Source: Micromonospora sp. CP22 (lineage in GTDB: Bacteria > Actinomycetota > Actinomycetes > Mycobacteriales > Micromonosporaceae). Taken from it: a stretch of DNA of 64,000 nucleotides. The notes beneath the pieces were generated by a model that was not told the origin of the DNA, made no database searches, and saw only the letters and a program-made list of their open reading frames with translations. Of this stretch, positions 16,647-26,390 are shown piece by piece (within the stretch, counting starts at the first letter, position 1; every line of letters begins with the position of its first letter). Made by a program: the position numbers and the translations under genes. The stretch is from positions 434,001-498,000 of the forward strand of contig NZ_VCJO01000002.1 in the NCBI RefSeq assembly GCF_009712475.1, written 5' to 3'.

Positions 16647-19600
16647 ACACTACGGCGGCGCGGCTGGTGCGATCCTTGGCCGAGCAGGGCGTACGGCTCT
16701 GGGTCGACGACGGGCAGCTACGGTTCCGGGCACCACAGGGTGTACTCGACGACAACGCGCGTGACGCGGTCCGGGCCGTACGCGAGGAGATCATCGCGTA
16801 CCTGGAGCAGGGCACCCCCGAGGTCGTGGCCGACCCGGACGCCCGACACGAGCCGTTCCCGGTCACCGACGTCCAGTCGGCCTACCTGCTCGGCCGGACC
16901 GGCACGTTCGCCTACGGCGGGGTGGCCTGCCACGGCTACGGCGAGCTGACCTACCCGGGTGTCGACGAGGCACGCATGGTCCGCGCCTGGCAGGAGGTCG
17001 TACGCCGGCACGACATGCTCCGCGCCGTCGTCGACCTGGCCGGCACCCAGCGGGTGCTGCCCGATCCGCCACCGCTACCGGTCACCGTCTGCGATCTGCG
17101 CGGCAAGCCGGTCGAGGAGTACCAGGCCGCCGTGCGGCGCAACCGCGCCGAACTGGACCACCGGGTAGCCGATCCGACCCGGTGGCCGCTGGTGGAGGTA
17201 CGCCTCACCCTGCACGACGAGACCGCGGTCGTGCATGCCTCGATCGACTTCCTGGTCGCCGACTTCGTCAGTGTGCAGGTGATCCTCGACGAGGTACACC
17301 GGCTCTACCTGGAGCCCGACGCGGAGCTGCCCCGGCTGGAGCTGACCTTCCGCGACTATCTGGCGGCCGAACGTCGCTGGCGGGAGGCGCACCACGAGGC
17401 GGCCCGCCGCTACTGGCTCGACCGGCTGCCCGACCTGCCTCCGGCACCGGCGTTGCCCGTGCTCCCGTCGCCTCCCGAGCCCCGGTTCCGGCGGCGGGCC
17501 GCCGTCGTGTCGCCGGAGAACTGGGACCGGCTGCGTGACCAGGCACGCCGCCACGGGGTGAGCGCGTCCACCGCGGTGCTCACCGCGTACCAGGAGGTCA
17601 TCGCGGCGTGGAGCGGTAATCCCGCCTTCACCATCAACGTCACCCTGCTCAACCGGCTGCCCCTGCATCCGCAGGTGTCGCAACTCGTCGGCGACTTCAC
17701 CTCGGTCTCACTGCTGGCCCGCGACGGCACCGGGGCCACCTTCGCCGACCGTGCCCGCGAGACGCAGCTACGGCTGTGGCAGGACATCGACCACCGCGCG
17801 TTCAGCGGCGTCGAGGTGATGCGTGAGATCACCCGACGCAGCGGTGCCGGGGCCGCCATCTTCCCGATCGTGTTCACCAGCGCGATCGGGCTGGACACGC
17901 CCACCCCGGTGGACGCGCCGACCCTCGGCCACGGCATCAGTCAGACCCCGCAGGTCTGGATCGACTGCCAGAACATCGAGCGCGACGGCGGGCTCTCCAC
18001 CACCTGGGACGCCCGCGAGGGAGTGCTTCCCGACGCCCTGCTCGACGACGCCTTCGCCGCCTACGAGGACCTGTTGGCCCGGCTCGCCGACGGTTCGGCC
18101 TGGTCGGCCGCGTACCCGGTCGGGCTGCCGGAAGCCCAGGCCCGGCGCCGGGCCACGGTCAACGACACGGCCGGGCCGGTGCCCGCCGGTCTGTTGCACG
18201 ACGGCGTCGTCGCGCAGGCCACCCGGCACCCCGACCGACCGGCCGTGATCGACGCCGACCGCACCATGAGCTACGGCGAGTTGCTGGTGCACGCCAACGG
18301 TGTCGCCGACGCGCTGCTCAAGACCGGCTGCCGCCCGGGTGAGCTGGTCGGCATCACCCTCGACCGCAGCTGTCACCAGCTCGTCGCCGTGCTGGGAACG
18401 CTGCTGGCCGGCGCGGTGTACGTGCCCGTCGACCCGGCCCATCCGCCCCGTCGCCGGGCCGAGATCATCGAACGCGCCGGCATCCGGCTCGTTCTCACCG
18501 ACCCCGGGTACGCGACCGGCCCGGGGACGACCTCGATCGTCGTGGCCACCTGTCCGCCCGCCGCCCGGCCGCCGGAGATCCCGCCCGTGGACCCCGACGG
18601 GCTCGCCTACGTCATCCACACCTCCGGCTCGACCGGCGTGCCCAAGGGCGTCATGATCAGCCATCGGGCCGCCCTCAACACCGTCGCCGACGTCAACGTC
18701 CGCTTCGATGTCGGACCCGACGACCGGATCCTCGGCCTCTCCCAGCTCGGTTTCGACCTGTCGGTCTACGACATGTTCGGCCCGCTCAGCCATGGTGGCT
18801 GCCTGGTCGTGCCGGCCACCGACCGGCGCAACGATCCGTCGCACCTCGCCGCGCTGGTCGTGGCCCACGGCGTGACGATCTGGAACTCCGTCCCGGCCCA
18901 GATGCAGCTGCTCGTCGACTACCTGACCGCGACGCCCACCCCCGGTCTCGACGCCCTCCGGCTGGTGCTGCTCTCCGGCGACTGGATCCCGGTGCCGCTG
19001 CCGGACGCGGTCCGTCGGCACCTACCGGCGGCCCGCGTGGTGAGCCTCGGCGGCGCCACCGAGGCGGCGATCTGGTCGATCTTCCACCCGATCGACCAGG
19101 TGGACCCGGACTGGCCGAGCATCCCCTACGGGCGGCCGTTGACCAACCAGTCGTTCCACGTCCTCGACCAGGCCATGCGCCCCCGTCCCGATCTCGTGGT
19201 GGGCGAACTCTTCATCGGCGGCGTCGGCCTGGCCGACGGGTATCTCGGCGACGCCGACCGCACCGCCGAACGTTTCCCGATCCACCCGGAGACCGGGCAG
19301 CGGCTCTACCGCACCGGCGACCTGGGCAGGTACCTACCGAACGGCGACATCGAGTTCCTCGGCCGCGAGGACCACCAGGTCAAGATCCGTGGGTACCGGA
19401 TCGAACCGGCCGAGGTGGACGCCGCGCTGGTCACCCATCCAGCCGTCGGCCGCGCCGTGACGATCGCCGTCGGCGAACCACCCCTCGGGCGTCGGCTGGT
19501 GTCCTTCGTCGAACCGGCCCACCAACCGGGCCGCCCGCCGACCGACCGTGCCGCCGCCGAGGCACCGGTCGCCGCCAGCGCCCGCGACGCCGGTGCCGAG

Positions 19601-21829
19601 GCGCTGCCCGGGGTGGACCTCGGGGCGTACCGCCGGTTCACCTCGGCGCTCGACCGGGCGGCGCTGCCCGGGATGGTGCTGGCACTGCGGCGGCTCGGGC
19701 TGTTCGGGGCCCCGGACGCGGTGCACACACCCGACGAGATCGCCGCGGTGGCCGGCCCCCGACGCCGTCTGGTCCGTCGCTGGCTACGGGCGCTCACCGC
19801 CGAGGGCTACCTCGCGTCCACCGGCACCGGCCTACGGCTCGACCGGCCGGTCGAGCAGTCCGATGTGGACGCCGCCTGGCAGGAGGTCGATCGGCTCACC
19901 GCCCCGGAGGACGCCAGCCTGGTCGGCTACTTCCGGGCCAGCCTGGACCGGCTGCCGGACCTGCTCCTCGACCACGCCGGAGCACGTGACCTGCTCTTCC
20001 CGGAGGGGTCGATCGACATCTCCCGCAGGCTCTACGAGGACGCGCCGTTCAACAGGTGGGCCAATGCCGCCGCAGCCGGTGCGGTACGCCGTATCGCGGC
20101 GGACCGGCCGACCGGCTCGCCGCTGCGGGTGCTGGAGGTTGGTGCCGGTGCCGGCGGCACCACGGCGGCGATCCTCGCCGCCCTCGACGGGATCGAGGTC
20201 GACTACCTGTGCACCGACCTGTCCCCGTTCTTCCTCGCGCACAGCCGGGAACGGTTCGCCGAACAAGCCGGGATGCGCTGGGCCACCCTCGACCTCAACC
20301 TCCCGGCCCGCGACCAGGGGCTGTCGCCCAACACCTTCGACCTCGTCATCGCCGGTGACGTCCTGCACGCGTGCACCGACGTGGACCGCACCCTGCGCAG
20401 CCTGGCCGAGCTGGTCGTACCCGGCGGCTGGCTGGTGGCGCTGGAGATGACCCGCGACCACTACCAGATCATGACCTCGCTCGAACTCCTGCTCTCCCCC
20501 GACAGGGCGGCCGGCGAGTTCACCGACGTACGCGCCGACACCGGCGACACCTTCCTCGATCCGGCGACGTGGCTCGGCGTACTGGCGGGAGCCGGTGGCA
20601 CGAGCACGGTCAGTCTGCCCGACGGCGACGAACCCGCCGGCACCCTCGGCATGGGACTGTTCGCCACGCGGTTCAAGGAGAACCGGGCCGCCGTCACCCC
20701 CGACGAGTTGACCGCGCACCTGGCCGAGCGGCTTCCGGCCTACCTGCTGCCGTCCGCGTTCCAGGTGCTCGACACGCTGCCGCTGACCGACAACGCAAAG
20801 ATCGACCGGGCGGCGCTGCGAGACCTGGCACCGAGACCCGCCATTGAGGGCGCGCAGACCGACACCACCGGGATCTCCGCCGCCGCACCCGGCAGCGACC
20901 TGGAACGCCGGCTCGCCGCCATCTGGGCCACCGCGCTCGGGCTCTCCACCGTCGAGCCGACCGCGAACCTGTTCGCGCTCGGCGGTGACTCCCTCATCTC
21001 GGCCCGGATCGCCAGTCAGGTGCAGGCCGAGATTCCGGAAGCCGAAGGTCTCTACTTCGACGAGTTGCTGCGCGAACTGCTGGAGCATCCGACCGTACGG
21101 GAACTGGCCCGGTGGATCGGCGCCGACCGGACCGTCTCGACCGCCCCGGCGGCCGGTGACGAACCGGTGACCGGTGAGGGCTCCCCGGTGGTGCCGTTGC
21201 GGAGCCGGACGGACGACGGTCCGACGCTGACCGTGGTGCACGACTGTGCCGGCTCCCTGGCCCTGTGGCAGACCTTCGCGGCAGCCGCCGACGGGGCGTT
21301 CGTGCAGGGTGTGGACGCCTCGACGGTGCGTGCCCTCGGCACCGGCCTCGACCTGGACCGCCTCGCCGCCGAGCTGGCCCGAGCGGTCAGCGCCGCCGAC
21401 CCGGGACCGGTACGGCTGGTCGGTTACGGGTACACGGCGCTGCTGGCCATGGAGATCGGCCGGGCGCTGGCCGACAGCGGCGTCGTGGTCGACCAGCTGG
21501 TGATCGTCGGCGGCCGCCCCGCCCACGGGTCGCTGGATCCGGAGGCGATGCGGGCCGAGTTCGTCGAGGAGACCGGCCGGGAACCGTCGCCCGACGAGCT
21601 GTCCACCTTCACCGCGCTGCACACCGTCCTCGCCGCCCACCGACCCACCCTCTACGCCGGGGACGTCACGCTCGTCCGCCCGGTCGACGACGAGGACACC
21701 GACGAGTTCTGGGCGGACCTGTGTCTCGACCCCGCGCAGGTCGTCACGGTGGCGTCGCCCCGCCATCGCCTCCCGGCCGCGCCGGAGACCCTCGCGGCGG
21801 CCCTGTCCGACGGCGGGACGCGAACGTGA
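16643..21829 (+). CDS. NRPS-2: docking-Cy-A(Cys)-MT-PCP-TE-like
   Basis: 1728 aa. It begins with a TubC-type docking domain (EQGVRLWVDDGQLRFRAP). Then a heterocyclisation domain with canonical D202-xxxx-D207-xx-S210, and an adenylation domain (TSGSTG about 660) whose pocket reads D-L-Y-N-L-S-L-I-W, cysteine. A SAM methyltransferase is inserted between A8 and A10 (about 995-1350; LEVGAGAGGTT from 1165), as in PchF-like proteins. A10 Lys1386 (NAKIDR), PCP Ser1450 (LGGDSL) and a C-terminal thioesterase-like domain follow. The TE nucleophile elbow reads G-Y-G1596-Y-T instead of G-x-S-x-G, so it has no catalytic Ser. The domain is predicted to add a methylated thiazoline but not to hydrolyse the chain itself. 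Its stop overlaps the next GTG start. Confidence 0.92.
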   Translation: MNTTAARLVRSLAEQGVRLWVDDGQLRFRAPQGVLDDNARDAVRAVREEIIAYLEQGTPEVVADPDARHEPFPVTDVQSAYLLGRTGTFAYGGVACHGYGELTYPGVDEARMVRAWQEVVRRHDMLRAVVDLAGTQRVLPDPPPLPVTVCDLRGKPVEEYQAAVRRNRAELDHRVADPTRWPLVEVRLTLHDETAVVHASIDFLVADFVSVQVILDEVHRLYLEPDAELPRLELTFRDYLAAERRWREAHHEAARRYWLDRLPDLPPAPALPVLPSPPEPRFRRRAAVVSPENWDRLRDQARRHGVSASTAVLTAYQEVIAAWSGNPAFTINVTLLNRLPLHPQVSQLVGDFTSVSLLARDGTGATFADRARETQLRLWQDIDHRAFSGVEVMREITRRSGAGAAIFPIVFTSAIGLDTPTPVDAPTLGHGISQTPQVWIDCQNIERDGGLSTTWDAREGVLPDALLDDAFAAYEDLLARLADGSAWSAAYPVGLPEAQARRRATVNDTAGPVPAGLLHDGVVAQATRHPDRPAVIDADRTMSYGELLVHANGVADALLKTGCRPGELVGITLDRSCHQLVAVLGTLLAGAVYVPVDPAHPPRRRAEIIERAGIRLVLTDPGYATGPGTTSIVVATCPPAARPPEIPPVDPDGLAYVIHTSGSTGVPKGVMISHRAALNTVADVNVRFDVGPDDRILGLSQLGFDLSVYDMFGPLSHGGCLVVPATDRRNDPSHLAALVVAHGVTIWNSVPAQMQLLVDYLTATPTPGLDALRLVLLSGDWIPVPLPDAVRRHLPAARVVSLGGATEAAIWSIFHPIDQVDPDWPSIPYGRPLTNQSFHVLDQAMRPRPDLVVGELFIGGVGLADGYLGDADRTAERFPIHPETGQRLYRTGDLGRYLPNGDIEFLGREDHQVKIRGYRIEPAEVDAALVTHPAVGRAVTIAVGEPPLGRRLVSFVEPAHQPGRPPTDRAAAEAPVAASARDAGAEALPGVDLGAYRRFTSALDRAALPGMVLALRRLGLFGAPDAVHTPDEIAAVAGPRRRLVRRWLRALTAEGYLASTGTGLRLDRPVEQSDVDAAWQEVDRLTAPEDASLVGYFRASLDRLPDLLLDHAGARDLLFPEGSIDISRRLYEDAPFNRWANAAAAGAVRRIAADRPTGSPLRVLEVGAGAGGTTAAILAALDGIEVDYLCTDLSPFFLAHSRERFAEQAGMRWATLDLNLPARDQGLSPNTFDLVIAGDVLHACTDVDRTLRSLAELVVPGGWLVALEMTRDHYQIMTSLELLLSPDRAAGEFTDVRADTGDTFLDPATWLGVLAGAGGTSTVSLPDGDEPAGTLGMGLFATRFKENRAAVTPDELTAHLAERLPAYLLPSAFQVLDTLPLTDNAKIDRAALRDLAPRPAIEGAQTDTTGISAAAPGSDLERRLAAIWATALGLSTVEPTANLFALGGDSLISARIASQVQAEIPEAEGLYFDELLRELLEHPTVRELARWIGADRTVSTAPAAGDEPVTGEGSPVVPLRSRTDDGPTLTVVHDCAGSLALWQTFAAAADGAFVQGVDASTVRALGTGLDLDRLAAELARAVSAADPGPVRLVGYGYTALLAMEIGRALADSGVVVDQLVIVGGRPAHGSLDPEAMRAEFVEETGREPSPDELSTFTALHTVLAAHRPTLYAGDVTLVRPVDDEDTDEFWADLCLDPAQVVTVASPRHRLPAAPETLAAALSDGGTRT

Positions 21830-22911
21830 TCGGCGGCCGGCGCACCACCCCGGACGGCGGTGTCATCGCCGTCGTCGGCGCCTCGGGGGCGGTCGGCCGT
21901 GCCACCGCTCGTCACCTGGCCGCCAGCGGCGGCGGACCACTGCGCCTGGGTGCACGTCGACCGGCGGAGAACGGCACCCCGGTGACCCGGCTCGACGTCG
22001 ACGACACGGCAGCCCTGCACGACTTCTGCTCCGGTGCCGCCGTGGTCGCCAACTGCGCCGGGCCGTCGACGGTGGTCGGCGACCGGGTCGCCCGGGTCGC
22101 GCTCGCGGTCGGCGCGCACTACGTCGACCCGGCCGGCGACGACCGGCTGGCCGACCTGATCACGCCCCTGACCGCCGGCACTGACCGGTGCGCCGTGCTC
22201 TCCGCCGGCATGATGCCCGGACTCAGTGGTGTCCTGCCGCGCTACCTGATCGCCACCACGCCGACGCCGGTACACCGGCTGACCGGCCACGTGGGCGGCC
22301 GGGACCACTTCAGCCCGGCCGGTGCCGCCGACTACCTGCGGGCCGAGGAGTTCGGCACCGCGCACGTCGAGTGGCACGCCGGTCGCCTGGTGCCGTCGGC
22401 ACCCACCGGCCGGGCGGTCACCGTGCCGTTCTTCCCCGAACCCGTGCTGTCGATGCCCTTCCTCAGCACCGAGGCCGCCCGCATCGCCGCCGCCGCCGGA
22501 CTGACCGAGGTGCGCTGGCACTCGGCCTTCGTCGACGGTCAGGTGGCGGCACTGCTGCGCGGAGCCGCGTCACCCGAGCGCCCCACCGGCGAGGCGCTGC
22601 GTCGGGCCGCCCGGCTCGACCTGTTCGGCCGCACTCCGTACCAGGTGATCGTGGTCGAGGTCGGCGGGGCGGACGGGTCGGCACGGTCGGTGGCGCTGTG
22701 GGGGCGGGGGGCGAGCGAGCTGACCGGAGCGATGGTCGCCCACTGCGCCATCCTGCTGCGTGACGAGGGCGGGCCGCCCGGCACCCACCACGCCGCCGAT
22801 CTGCTCGATCCGGTCACCACCGTCACCGCGCTCCGACAGGCCGACGCGGTCACCCGGATCGTCGAGGTCGACAGCACCGACGGTCTCCACTGGCGGGAGG
22901 GAACATTGTGA
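21826..22911 (+). CDS. Saccharopine dehydrogenase-like NAD(P)-binding protein
   Basis: 361 aa from GTG 21826, overlapping the NRPS-2 stop (GTGA). The N-terminal Rossmann motif is VIAVVGASGAVGRATARHLA, followed by VVANCAGPSTVVGDRVARVALAVGAHYVDPAGD, the typical layout of saccharopine dehydrogenase NADP-binding family proteins (trans-acting enoyl reductase-like). It sits between the thiazoline assembly line and the thiazolinyl imine reductase, with 4-base overlaps on both sides, so it very probably acts on the same chain. A reductive role on an azoline or thioester-bound intermediate is inference. Confidence 0.78.
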   Translation: MIGGRRTTPDGGVIAVVGASGAVGRATARHLAASGGGPLRLGARRPAENGTPVTRLDVDDTAALHDFCSGAAVVANCAGPSTVVGDRVARVALAVGAHYVDPAGDDRLADLITPLTAGTDRCAVLSAGMMPGLSGVLPRYLIATTPTPVHRLTGHVGGRDHFSPAGAADYLRAEEFGTAHVEWHAGRLVPSAPTGRAVTVPFFPEPVLSMPFLSTEAARIAAAAGLTEVRWHSAFVDGQVAALLRGAASPERPTGEALRRAARLDLFGRTPYQVIVVEVGGADGSARSVALWGRGASELTGAMVAHCAILLRDEGGPPGTHHAADLLDPVTTVTALRQADAVTRIVEVDSTDGLHWREGTL

Positions 22912-24038
22912 CCGGTGACAGTCGTACCCCCGTGGTCGTGGCCGGCACCCGGTTCGGGCAGGTCTACCTGGAGGCGTTCCGGGCCACCGACGCGCCGATC
23001 AGGCTGGCCGGCGTGCTGGCCCGGGGCAGTGAGCGGTCCCAGGCGTGCGCCGCGCGCTACGGTGTCCCGCTCTACCGCGACCCCGACGAGCTGCCCGACG
23101 ACGTCCGCATCGCCTGCGTGGTGATCCGGGGCGGGCTGCTGGGCGGCCCCGGCACCGAACTCGCCAACCGGCTCATGGCGCGCGGAGTGCACGTCCTACA
23201 GGAACACCCGCTGCACCATGACGAGTTGGCCGACTGCCTGCGGACCGCCCGGCGACACGGGGTCATCTACCGGCTCAACCCGTTCTACCGGCACATGCCC
23301 CCGGTCCGGCGGTTCGTCGGCGCGGTCCGCGAACTGCTCCGGCGGCAGCGCCCCCGCTACGTCGACGCGGCCTGCGGTTTCCAACTCGCCTACTCGCTGT
23401 TCGACATCCTCGGGCTGGCCCTGTCCGGCCTACGCCCCTGGTCCTTCGACCCACCAGCGGTGCCCGGGGCGTCGGTCCGGCCCGATCGGACGCCACCGTT
23501 CCGCACGCTGGAGGGGGTGCTCGCCGGCGTACCCACGACGATCCGCATTCAGAACGAGCTGGATCCCGCCGATCCGGACAACTACGCCCACCTGCTGCAC
23601 CGGGTCACCATCGGCACCGACGCGGGCAACCTCACGCTCGTCGGCACCCACGGCCCGGTCGTCTGGTCAGCCCGGCCGGTCTTCCCCCGTACCGTGGCCG
23701 ACCCGGGCGCGTCCGCCCACTTCGACCAGGCGGTCGACGTCCGGGCCGCACCCAGCACGGTCGTGCTCGGACCGGACACCTCGGCCTCCTACGAGGAACT
23801 GTTCGCCACCATGTGGCCGGCCGGTGTCGCCGCCGCCGTCGACCAGCTGCGACGCGACATCCCCGGTGGTCCGGCCCGGGCCGACGGTCAGTACCAACTC
23901 ACCCTGTGCCAGCTCTGGCAGGACGTCAGCGCGCTGCTCGGGCCGCCGGAACTGATCACCGGTGGTGAGCTGGACCCGCTGGGCGCGGCCGACGTCGCCG
24001 CGCTGGCGCAGGCCGGGAAGGCCGCAGCCGGTGAGTAA
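22908..24038 (+). CDS. Thiazolinyl imine (imide) reductase, PchG/Irp3/YbtU family
   Basis: 376 aa. The start of the fold reads PVVVAGTRFGQVYLEAF, then LAGVLARGSERSQACAARYGVPLY and VLQEHPLHHDEL. This is the Gfo/Idh/MocA-type pattern specific to PchG and Irp3, which reduce a carrier-bound thiazoline to a thiazolidine with NADPH in pyochelin and yersiniabactin biosynthesis. It overlaps its upstream neighbour (TTGTGA) and precedes a type II thioesterase, the same neighbourhood as in siderophore clusters. At least one azoline of the product is therefore probably reduced. Confidence 0.88.
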   Translation: MTGDSRTPVVVAGTRFGQVYLEAFRATDAPIRLAGVLARGSERSQACAARYGVPLYRDPDELPDDVRIACVVIRGGLLGGPGTELANRLMARGVHVLQEHPLHHDELADCLRTARRHGVIYRLNPFYRHMPPVRRFVGAVRELLRRQRPRYVDAACGFQLAYSLFDILGLALSGLRPWSFDPPAVPGASVRPDRTPPFRTLEGVLAGVPTTIRIQNELDPADPDNYAHLLHRVTIGTDAGNLTLVGTHGPVVWSARPVFPRTVADPGASAHFDQAVDVRAAPSTVVLGPDTSASYEELFATMWPAGVAAAVDQLRRDIPGGPARADGQYQLTLCQLWQDVSALLGPPELITGGELDPLGAADVAALAQAGKAAAGE

Positions 24039-24783
24039 CCTCGTCGACCAGTGGTTGCGGTGCTTCCACCCCCGCCCCACCGCCCGGGTACGCCTGGTCT
24101 GCCTGCCACACGCCAGCGGGAACGCGCTGTTCTACCGCGACTGGGGTGCCCTGCTGCCCGACGGTGTCGAGACCTGGGCAGTGCAATACCCGGGCCGGTT
24201 GGATCGCCTGTCGGAGCCCTGCGTCACCGACATGGACGAGTTGGCCGACCGGGTGACCGAGGCCCTGATGCCGCTGACCCGGAACACGGGCGTGGCGCTG
24301 TTCGGGCACAGCATGGGTGCCGCGGTCGCCTACGAGGTGACCCGCCGCCTGGAGCACCGGCGTGGCCTCGCCGTACGGCACCTGTTCGTCTCCGCTCACC
24401 CGTCGCCCGCCCGGCACCATGGCGGCGATCTGCACCTGGGCTCCGACGACGCGCTCTGGGACGAGCTGCGCCGACAGGACGCCACCAGCGCGGAAACCCT
24501 GGACCATCCCCAGCTGCGGTCCCTGATCATGCCGGCGCTGCGCGGCGACTACCAGTTGATCGAAGCCTGGCGGCCGGCGCCCGCTCCCCCGCTGTCCTGC
24601 CCGGTCACCGCCCTCGGCGGGCACGACGACCCGGATGTCGATCCGGCCGATCTGGCGGACTGGGCGCGCTTCACCACCGGCCGGTACCGGCAGCTGGTGC
24701 GGCCGGGCGGCCACTTCTATCTCGTCGACGAACTCGACGCCGTGGTCTCGGCGCTCGAACTCGGGCTCGGCGTCAGCGGCTGA
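24031..24783 (+). CDS. Type II (editing) thioesterase
   Basis: 250 aa from GTG 24031, overlapping the reductase stop by 8 bases. Alpha/beta-hydrolase with the oxyanion region LVCLPHASGNALFYRDW, nucleophile elbow ALFGHSMGAAVAYEV (GHSMG), acid region TALGGHDDPDVD and terminal His in RPGGHFYLVDEL. Typical GrsT/RifR-type proteins remove misprimed acyl groups from carrier domains. It closes the thiazoline operon. Because the TE domain of NRPS-2 lacks its Ser, this protein might also release product. The 3' end overlaps the convergent ligase gene by 67 bases. Confidence 0.9.
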   Translation: MSNLVDQWLRCFHPRPTARVRLVCLPHASGNALFYRDWGALLPDGVETWAVQYPGRLDRLSEPCVTDMDELADRVTEALMPLTRNTGVALFGHSMGAAVAYEVTRRLEHRRGLAVRHLFVSAHPSPARHHGGDLHLGSDDALWDELRRQDATSAETLDHPQLRSLIMPALRGDYQLIEAWRPAPAPPLSCPVTALGGHDDPDVDPADLADWARFTTGRYRQLVRPGGHFYLVDELDAVVSALELGLGVSG

Positions 24784-26309
24784 ACCGGGCCCAACCGGTC
24801 GTCGAGGAACGCCTCCCACATCGCCCTTCGACGCGGCTTCCCGCTGGTGGTGCGGGCGATGCCTCCGGCGGTGGCGGTCACCCCCACCAGGTCTGCGCCG
24901 ACGAACCGGCCGGTCAGCGCCGCGGCGGACCGCTGCCACCAGCCGGGCTGCGGACGTTCCAGCACGACGACCACGGTCGGTCGGCCGCCCCGGCTACCGG
25001 CCAGCACGGCCACCCGCCCCAGCGGAATGTCACCGTCGGCGGCGATCGCGGTCTCCACGTCGGCGGCGAAGACGAAACGGCCGTGGACCTTCACCCCGTC
25101 GCCGAGCCGACCGACCAGGAACAGCTCCCCGTCGAGGAGGAAACCGGCGTCGCCGGTGTGGACCGGGTTCGACCCGACGCCGGTACCACCGACCACGATC
25201 TCGCCGACCCGTCCCGGTGCCACCGGCTGCCCGGCAGCGTCGCGTACCGACACGGTGACCCCGGCCAGCGGCGTGCCGCACCCCACCACCTCACCATCGG
25301 AGGGCGAGGTCACCGCGCGCCAGGGCGCGCCCGACGGCACCCCGGTGACCGCCAGGGTCGCCTCCGCCAGGCCGTACGCCGGTCGCAGCGCGGTCGGGCG
25401 CAGACCGAACGGTCCGAGCAACTCCGCGAACCGGCGCAGGGTGGCCGGCGGGATCCGTTCCGCGCCCACGATGACCGAGCGCCAGGCGCCGAAGTCGAGG
25501 CCGACGAGGCTCTCCGGGCCTACCCGTCGGGTCACGTAGTCGAGGCCGAACGCCGGCATCGCGGTCAGCCGGGCCCCGTGCCGCCCGAAACACTCCAGGT
25601 AGCGCAGTGGATGGCGGAGGAACTCGACGGTCGGCATCGACCACAGGTCACCACCGACCGTCACCGGCAGCAGCAGGCATCCGACCAGCCCCATGTCGTG
25701 GTGCACGGGCAGCCATGACGCGGTCGGATCGGCCGGTGTCATGCCCAGCCAGCGGGCGATCGCGCCGAGGTTGGCGGTCAACGAGCCGGTGGCGACCCGT
25801 ACGCCAAGGGCGGGACCGGTGGTGCCCGAGGTGAACTGGACGATCGCCACGTCCGGCAGCGGCCGACCCGGCTCGCGATCGGCGTCGGGGGCCGCGCCGA
25901 GGAGCGCGTCCACCGGGGCGGCGTCGACGCCCCGCACGGCCGCCAGTTCACCCGCGCGGACGGCGGCCTCGTCGTGCACCACCAGGATCGGCGTCGACCA
26001 GCCGAGCATCCGGTCGACGTGCGCGTCGTAGCGGTCGGCGCTGGCGAAGGCCGCAGGCGGCGGTAGCGGGGCCGGTGTCGCCCCGGCGAGCAGCGCGCCG
26101 AAGAACATGGCGACGAACCGTGGGCCGCCCGCCAGCCCGAGCGCCACCACGTCACCGGGACGCACTCCGGCGGCGACCAGTGCACCGGCCGACCGGCGGG
26201 TCAGCGCGGCGAGGGCGTCGTAGGGCCACTCGTCCCACCCCTCGGCGGTCGCGAACCGCACCCACCCGCCGGGGCGGGGGCGTCGCGTCCAGGCCAGCAA
26301 GTCGATGTC
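24717..26309 (-). CDS. Fatty-acyl-AMP ligase (FAAL-like)
   Basis: 530 aa from GTG 26309, which has GAGGTGGGG upstream; the frame is open to 26354. Signature segments: VQFTSGTTGPALGV (A3), WLPVHHDMGLVGCLL, the FAAL-type H-D-M-G-L sequence, AYGLAEATLAVTG (A5) and the C-terminal RTTSGKPRRR (A10 Lys). FAALs adenylate acyl acids and pass them to a carrier protein. It is convergent with the type II TE and divergent from the ferredoxin at 26391. It probably primes an acyl chain for one of the discrete carriers (30713, 42605 or 58454). Confidence 0.85.
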   Translation of the reverse strand, partial: DIDLLAWTRRPRPGGWVRFATAEGWDEWPYDALAALTRRSAGALVAAGVRPGDVVALGLAGGPRFVAMFFGALLAGATPAPLPPPAAFASADRYDAHVDRMLGWSTPILVVHDEAAVRAGELAAVRGVDAAPVDALLGAAPDADREPGRPLPDVAIVQFTSGTTGPALGVRVATGSLTANLGAIARWLGMTPADPTASWLPVHHDMGLVGCLLLPVTVGGDLWSMPTVEFLRHPLRYLECFGRHGARLTAMPAFGLDYVTRRVGPESLVGLDFGAWRSVIVGAERIPPATLRRFAELLGPFGLRPTALRPAYGLAEATLAVTGVPSGAPWRAVTSPSDGEVVGCGTPLAGVTVSVRDAAGQPVAPGRVGEIVVGGTGVGSNPVHTGDAGFLLDGELFLVGRLGDGVKVHGRFVFAADVETAIAADGDIPLGRVAVLAGSRGGRPTVVVVLERPQPGWWQRSAAALTGRFVGADLVGVTATAGGIARTTSGKPRRRAMWEAFLDDRLGPVQPLTPSPSSSAETTASSSSTR

Positions 26310-26390
26310 CACAGCCCGCCCCACCTCGGTGTACGCCTCCACTGTCGAGCACACTAGGCGGCCCCGGAGGGCGCGGGTAGCGTGCGGAGA

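Noticed and set aside
19832..21766. A 644-codon minus-strand frame opposite NRPS-2
   Set aside because: Low-complexity Gly/Arg/Gln-rich translation without motifs. The plus strand encodes the MT, PCP and TE-like domains.
10140..24783. Simple pyochelin or yersiniabactin cluster
   Set aside because: There are three Cy modules with one Thr-like A domain, a dead TE and an additional dehydrogenase. Salicylate synthase, a receptor and uptake genes are not present in the window.
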